DNA from: Neofusicoccum parvum
Taxonomy: Eukaryota > Ascomycota > Dothideomycetes > Botryosphaeriales > Botryosphaeriaceae
NCBI GenBank assembly: GCA_020912385.1
Contig: CP087209.1
Coordinates: 2,356,001-2,420,000 of the forward strand
Reading direction: 5' to 3'
DNA: 64,000 bases
Shown here piece after piece: positions 59,178-64,000 of this stretch. The position numbers were made by a program, and so were the translations under genes. Within the stretch, counting starts at the first letter, position 1. The number at the start of each line of letters is the position of its first letter. The notes beneath the pieces were generated by a model. It ran no database searches. It had not been told where the DNA came from and worked only from the letters and a program-made list of their open reading frames with translations.

Positions 59178-60710
59178 TCAATCCCGCGACTTCACCTTCG
59201 ACTTTGGGTTCTGGAGCTTCTCGATCATCTTCCGGGCCTCCTCTTCAGGCTCCGACTGGTGCAGGTACTGGCACAGCTCTTCGAACGAGACGGGCGCGTT
59301 GCGGGCCTTCTTGCCGAGCAGCGCCTCCTTGAGGTGCGTCTCGTAGTGCGCCTTGCGGTTGTCGTTGCGGCTGAACCGCCGGCCGCACTGGGGCACTACG
59401 CAGGGGAACGGACGCTCCTTGCTGTGAGTGTTCTCGTGGCGCTTCAGGTGCTCTGGCCGAGCGAACGTCTTGACGCAGCCGTCAAAGCGACATCGTTGCT
59501 TCTTGGTCTCGCCCGAAGCCGAGCAGTACCGCCCGGACTTGGGGTCGACCTGGATGCCGGCTTGGTACTTGACCTCGACCTGGCATCCGTTGTGATGCGC
59601 GTCGAACGACTCCATCAGGTTGTTCGAGCGCACCTTCCTCTTGTTGATGCCGCCCGCACGCACCTTGGATTCCCGGCGACTGTTCTTCCGCACCGGCGTC
59701 ATGTAGTCGCGCAGGTTGTGCTTGGAGTCTCTGCGGTGGAAGTCCGAGTCACCCTCCTGCTTGATGTGTGTCTCCTCTGCATGGCCGTATCTGGAGGACG
59801 GACTGGTCGACGCGCTGTACCCGTCGTCGTACGAGCCAAAGCTATCGTCGAAGCTATCTGAGCGCATTTCGTTGTACTTGTCCTCGGCATCCATCATCGT
59901 GTCTTCGGGCTGCACCAGGTCTGGCGAGTGGTCTGGGTATATTGGGAGATCAAAGGCCTGGTTGGTCCCGACGGGCCATCCGTACTCCGGGTTGAATCCC
60001 GTACCAACTGGCGCGTACACCTCCGCAGCTACACCTGGCATGTTGAAGCCTGAGGTCGTGGTGTGTGATGCGTTCCATATCTCGGAGGAGCTGTAAATCT
60101 CAGCTGCTGGTTGTAATGACCTTGTTGCCTGGGGGGCCATTTGGGATTCAAACGAGGCTGTGAAATCGCGCGCGCCCGGAAGGATGTCGCTTTCGGACCC
60201 TGGTACCCGGAGGGCGTTGTTGGCAACCATGACCCAGCTATTGGGGCGACTCTGAACTTCGGGCTCGACCAACCTGGGCTTGGCTGAGAAGCCTAGTTGC
60301 CAGGTCTCGGTGCTGTAGTCGTCAAGTTCATGGCCGTGGGCGTCTTGCGACGTTGAGTGCTCGAAGGGCAGTCCATTCTGCTGCGGAGGAACCACCATCC
60401 AGTCCTCGGACAGGTTTTCCCGTGCTGAGTGGGGAGTGGGAGGCATCTGCGCGTAGGAGAGCGACCCTTGGCTCGAGAAGCTGTGAGCACAAGAAGCAGA
60501 CGACTGCATTGATGCGATGGAGTCACGACGACCGTCGTAGGCTGTGGAGGAGGGCGTCAGGTAACCTGAGCTCGGGTAGGCTGAGTTGGGCGGTTGGTGC
60601 ATGTCCATTCCTTCTGACTTGAGGGATCCGTGGATGGAAGGTCTTGCCAAGGAGTCCCGCGGTCCAAATGCGCCTGATATGCCGTCAGCCTTGCTCGCGG
60701 AGATCAACAT
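59178..60710 (-). CDS. C2H2 zinc-finger transcription factor
   Basis: A single-exon frame of 510 aa from ATG at 60710. Residues 1 to about 370 are Ser/Pro/Gln-rich and include a NMPGVAAEVYAPVG stretch. A conserved block (NNLMESFDAHHNGCQVEVKY) precedes two C2H2 fingers near 59320-59500: CRFDGCVKTFARPEHLKRHENTH and CVVPQCGRRFSRNDNRKAHYETH. The finger pair resembles those of fungal developmental regulators, but I cannot assign it to FlbC, BrlA or another named factor. A final helix (FEELCQYLHQSEPEEEARKMIEKL) could mediate dimerisation. It presumably acts in the nucleus on unknown targets. Upstream introns in the leader cannot be excluded. Confidence 0.88.
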   Translation of the reverse strand: MLISASKADGISGAFGPRDSLARPSIHGSLKSEGMDMHQPPNSAYPSSGYLTPSSTAYDGRRDSIASMQSSASCAHSFSSQGSLSYAQMPPTPHSARENLSEDWMVVPPQQNGLPFEHSTSQDAHGHELDDYSTETWQLGFSAKPRLVEPEVQSRPNSWVMVANNALRVPGSESDILPGARDFTASFESQMAPQATRSLQPAAEIYSSSEIWNASHTTTSGFNMPGVAAEVYAPVGTGFNPEYGWPVGTNQAFDLPIYPDHSPDLVQPEDTMMDAEDKYNEMRSDSFDDSFGSYDDGYSASTSPSSRYGHAEETHIKQEGDSDFHRRDSKHNLRDYMTPVRKNSRRESKVRAGGINKRKVRSNNLMESFDAHHNGCQVEVKYQAGIQVDPKSGRYCSASGETKKQRCRFDGCVKTFARPEHLKRHENTHSKERPFPCVVPQCGRRFSRNDNRKAHYETHLKEALLGKKARNAPVSFEELCQYLHQSEPEEEARKMIEKLQNPKSKVKSRD

Positions 60711-63700
60711 GGCCACGACTGACAGGAGCAATGAGGGGTACTATGGACAGGAATGATGGCTTTTCCCAGGTGGGCACCTGCTAAGGAACGTATGGGGCGA
60801 GGATAATTATGATGATATAGGGAGAGAGGGCGAGGGAAACGTAAGGGCCGGGGTGAGCGGGTTTGAGCCAGGGGCTCAACGTGTGCTTTTGAAGACAGAG
60901 GGGGTTCGGCAGACGCGGCCGGGGCGCCGTTGGCCAGACGTTGAAGTCATAAAGTCTACTCACCTCTGTGGTACATGGTTGCAGTTGGCGCGCGACTGTG
61001 TACGCGACTTGGGAAGGGCGTTGGAATGGTGGCCAAAATGTCGCGACCTAATCTGATATTCATCAAGCGGGCCTGTGACAGGTCCGGCGTGATGGAGGGT
61101 GGCGCAAGACGAAGGCTGGAGCGACAATCTCCCAACGAGAGCGCGGATTGTACGCTCGGTCTGCAAGGGGTGTCAGGAACAGGCCGAAGAGCAGCGGAAG
61201 CCTCGTCGAAGGCCTGACGGCAGGCTGGGCGAGTCAAGAGGTATTTGGGGCCTTCTTGGGCGGACAGGTCTCTTATGAGAGGCTAGTCTTCAGGACTCAC
61301 CTTGCAGATCGTCAGCTGGGCGCGCCCGCGAATCCGGACGAAGAATTTGTGCGAGAGGAGAGGGTGGTGCGCGACTGCAACGTCAACTCACGAGCGCCTG
61401 CTTTTATGGAATGGAACGTTAGCTTCACACGGGAATTGCGCCACGCTGCGTCTGCGCAGACCTCGCCCATGCCAGCAACGGCGAGCCCAGCTCCCCAGAG
61501 CACCACCAGTAGCTCGGCCGTCTAGCAGGCTGGCGGGCCGACAGAAGAGGGACCAGTCGGCGAAAAGCTAACCGCCCAGGAACAGACAGGCAGCTAAGAT
61601 GAGGTACCGTACCGCGCCCCTAGGCCCTTGGGGCCGGACGGTGCGGACTGCCCGCGGCCCTGCTTGCTGCTGCCCTGCCAGCCTGCGCGCATATGCAGGC
61701 CTGGCGCTATTACTCGCATCGCAGTCTCCGCCAACGCCCTGCACCCCACACTGGCCTGGCCATTCCTCTCCGAGCCCCCAAGTCGCGCAATCCGGAACGC
61801 AGATCTCGCCTGGAATGGCAGGCTCGACTCCCAAACGGCGCCAAGGCCTGCTGTGCGCCACCGCGGAGGGCCTCTGGGATGCAAAGACAATCGTCAGAGC
61901 CAATGGCTGCGGCGGCAGCGCTGCACGAAAGCTTACCCAAAGCGGCCGTCAGGCTCTCGGGGGGAGCCGGCCAGGACAGATCGAGATCACGGGCGGACCA
62001 GGGCTCGGCAGCCGACAGCTTGACCAGATGCCAGCGCCCAGCTGGCGCCGCCAGGCCCGGACGGCGGCAGCGGACGGCGAGCAGCAGCAACCGCGGGCGG
62101 GCTCTCGGGGCCTGCTCGATGCGGCGCGCAGAGGCACAGAGGCAGCGGCGGCGGCGGACCAGGCCGCCTAGCCGTCCCGGCCACGGCGAGCAAGAGGGCG
62201 GCCGCTTTGGGATGGACGGGGGACAGGCGGATCGGCCTGGTCGCACAACATATGCCTCTGCAGCTGGCAAATTGCACTGGCGGCCGCGACAAGCGACGCG
62301 AACCACTGCCCACGCCGGCCGGGCGAGCATCGGCAGCTTCGGCAGTCGCGGTGTTTGGGGTGTTTCGCGCTGGGCGCACAGCCGGGAAGAATGCATGATC
62401 TGACGCTGGCTGCGCGAGACACGCGGCGGCGGGCAGGCGGGCAGCGGGCAGCGGGCAGCGGGCAGCGGGCAGCGGGCAGGCGGCGGCGAGCGGGCTGCCA
62501 CAGCTGGCGCACGGCGGGGCCCGGCGGGGAGCTCGCGGCTGCGGACGGTGGGCGCGGGCCTGGCGCGGCGGACAGGCGATGGGCGACGAGCGACGAGCGT
62601 ATGGCGGGCTGCGAGATGGAGCCAGAGCGCCTTTGCTGCCTCGCCCCGGCCCCTGCATGCGGCGCCCAGCTAGCCCGGGTTGCCGACGGGAAGCCGCAGC
62701 TGTCAACGCTCCTCCGCACTTCGCCGAAAGCTAAAACATACGCGCTTTGCGCCATTGCGCGCCGCCGCTGTGGCTTGTGCAGCGAGCATCCTCCAGGGCT
62801 CCCGCGCTCGAGTACGTCCCGCGCCTCCCTCCGCGTCCGCTCCAGTCCCTCGCGCCGCCGCCGCCCAAGCCGCCGCCTCTGGGGCCAAGGGCCGCCGCGA
62901 TCGCCGGGCCCGCGATGGCGCGCCCCAGAGTCACGCGTCTGGCCCCAATCGCCCGTACCACCCGCCGCGTTCGCTGCGGAGGCTGGCAACGCGCAAGGCC
63001 CTGCCAAGCCGCGCCTGGATGTCTCCCGTCGTGGTGGTGTCGGCTGATCGACTGCGCTGTGGGGGCCCTGAGTCGCTGCGCAGCTGCCAGTGCTCCCCGC
63101 CGCCCACCATGAAACGCCCTGGCAGTCGCACACGCCGAGCGACTGAGCTTGATAAGGCCTGGGTCCCACTCGCCGGCTATCACTGCTCCAATGCCCCGGG
63201 ACGCGCCATGGGCTCCGTGAGCAGCGTCTGACGCTGGCAGGCAGTCAGCTCAACCGCCGGTTCATGCATCGCGAGCCCGCAATCGCACCAATCGCACGCC
63301 CGCTGCGTCCGCGGCCAACACCAGCTGCCCAGGCGTTGCCCCTTTGGGCCGCCTGTCGCCGTCACCGCAGCGTCAGTGGCCCGTCCGCGAGCCCAGCCCG
63401 CTGGCCCCTGCCTCAACCAGCAAGCACCTCAACGCCCATCGTCGCACCGCATTAGACGCGATTTCGCGCGGAGGTGACCAAGGATGCAATGTTGCCTCTG
63501 CTCTCTGACACCATCCGTCCGTTCATGCGGCCGTTGCGCTCAGTCGCCGCCAGATCGGGCGTGGCATTCCAGCATCATTTCCCCCTCCAGCTTGCACGCC
63601 CATCCTCAAACACCCTACCGTCTTGTTCGGGACGTTGGGGCTTTTCTCTGCTCGGCTCACATGATGCAGAAGCCTGCGTCAGTTCGGCTGATCGACCGAG

Positions 63701-64000
63701 CTGGCCACAGCGCCGTGTCTTGCAGCGAGCACAGCAGCGAGCTTTTTTCGGCGTGCAAAGCTTCGCCACTGCGCGCGTCTCCAGCTCCGCAAGGGGCCGG
63801 CCCAGCTGCTCGCTGGGAAATGGCCCGATCTGCTGAACGGCTCTTGATTGCGGCACGTCGAGCGTATCGAATGCCAGTGCGAAAACTTTTGCTTCTCGTA
63901 CTCAGCATGCAGCCTCTGCTCAATCTCGGCCCACCGGCCAGCGATTGAGCCGTGTTCGCCGCTGGCTGCATCGGCTCTTCTGTCCGGTGCAGCCTCAGGC
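60711..64000. other. GC-rich right edge, no gene seen
   Basis: The first few hundred bases should be the promoter and leader of the C2H2 gene, which is transcribed leftward. Beyond about 61200 the DNA is very GC-rich and shows long overlapping ORFs on both strands (for example 62168-63169 minus and 61693-62403 plus) with Arg/Ala/Gly/Pro-only composition, typical of noncoding GC-rich DNA. A 7-bp tandem array lies at about 62430-62480. Confidence 0.55.
62430..62480. repeat. GCGGGCA tandem array
   Basis: About six to seven direct copies of a 7-bp unit (GCGGGCA, some GCGGGCAG) run head to tail with one variant. The array is not inside a recognisable gene. Confidence 0.75.

Noticed and set aside
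62168..63169. 333-aa ORF on the minus strand at the right edge
   Set aside because: Composition is almost only Arg, Ala, Gly, Pro and Ser, and equally long ORFs overlap it on the other strand, as expected for noncoding DNA of very high GC.

Overview
The window reads as nuclear DNA of a filamentous ascomycete (Pezizomycotina). Genes are split by short introns with GTRAGT-type donors, CTAAC/CTGAC branch points and YAG acceptors. Products include a TEY cell-wall-integrity MAP kinase, a fused MoaA-MoaC molybdopterin enzyme, a haem-thiolate peroxygenase and GPI-type surface proteins. Intergenic stretches are long and partly AT-rich. A Dothideomycete is my guess only. There are no bacterial-type operons, CRISPR arrays or complete transposons.

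Layout, left to right. 0-2 kb: a small gene too split to show as one ORF encodes a 98-aa secreted precursor with Kex2 KR sites and tandem Cys-loop peptides, alpha-factor-like in plan. 2.2-6.6 kb: a cnxABC/MOCS1-type cofactor gene whose MoaA half ends in Gly-Gly at a stop codon embedded in a splice donor, followed by MoaC and a roughly 600-residue extension. 7.3-9.2 kb: GMC oxidoreductase. 10.7-11.3 kb: a decayed copy of a small fungal gene. 11.8-13.4 kb: Slt2/MpkA-type MAP kinase with an 11-nt exon. 14.3-21.6 kb: two cell-surface genes facing away from each other, an aspartic-protease-fold membrane protein without canonical active sites and a 1254-1271-aa GPI protein with eight beta-type repeats. 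22.1-23.2 kb: NAD-dependent epimerase. 23.7-27.7 kb: a divergent pair, a peroxisomal (PTS1) acyl/coumarate-CoA ligase and a zinc alcohol dehydrogenase.

28.2-30.0 kb: LAT/MUP1-type amino acid permease with a GC-AG intron. 31.0-32.7 kb: TPR/SET protein. 33.2-33.9 kb: small mitochondrial-type protein. 34.2-35.0 kb: short-chain dehydrogenase. 37.1-40.4 kb: a divergent pair, a 159-aa secreted protein and a haem-thiolate peroxygenase. 40.4-45.4 kb: gene-poor. 45.4-46.3 kb: glycine-rich secreted protein. 47.7-48.4 kb: SRPBCC-fold protein. 49.2-50.1 kb: Hsp20 with a His/Pro-rich arm. 51.9-54.5 kb: large uncharacterised nuclear-type protein. 55.4-57.7 kb: GH1 beta-glucosidase. 58.3 kb: intron-bearing tRNA. 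59.2-60.7 kb: C2H2 zinc-finger factor. 60.7-64.0 kb: GC-rich, no gene seen.

A family of short imperfect palindromes (core AGTTGAAGYATTCATCCGG and its complement, sometimes separated by 20-50 bp) recurs in gene-poor DNA near 0.3, 23.3, 23.5, 40.6, 41.9 and 42.3 kb, with weaker half copies near 44.0 and 44.95 kb. It looks like a miniature inverted-repeat element. Exon coordinates below come from reading splice signals and checking that spliced frames stay open; no transcript data were available.
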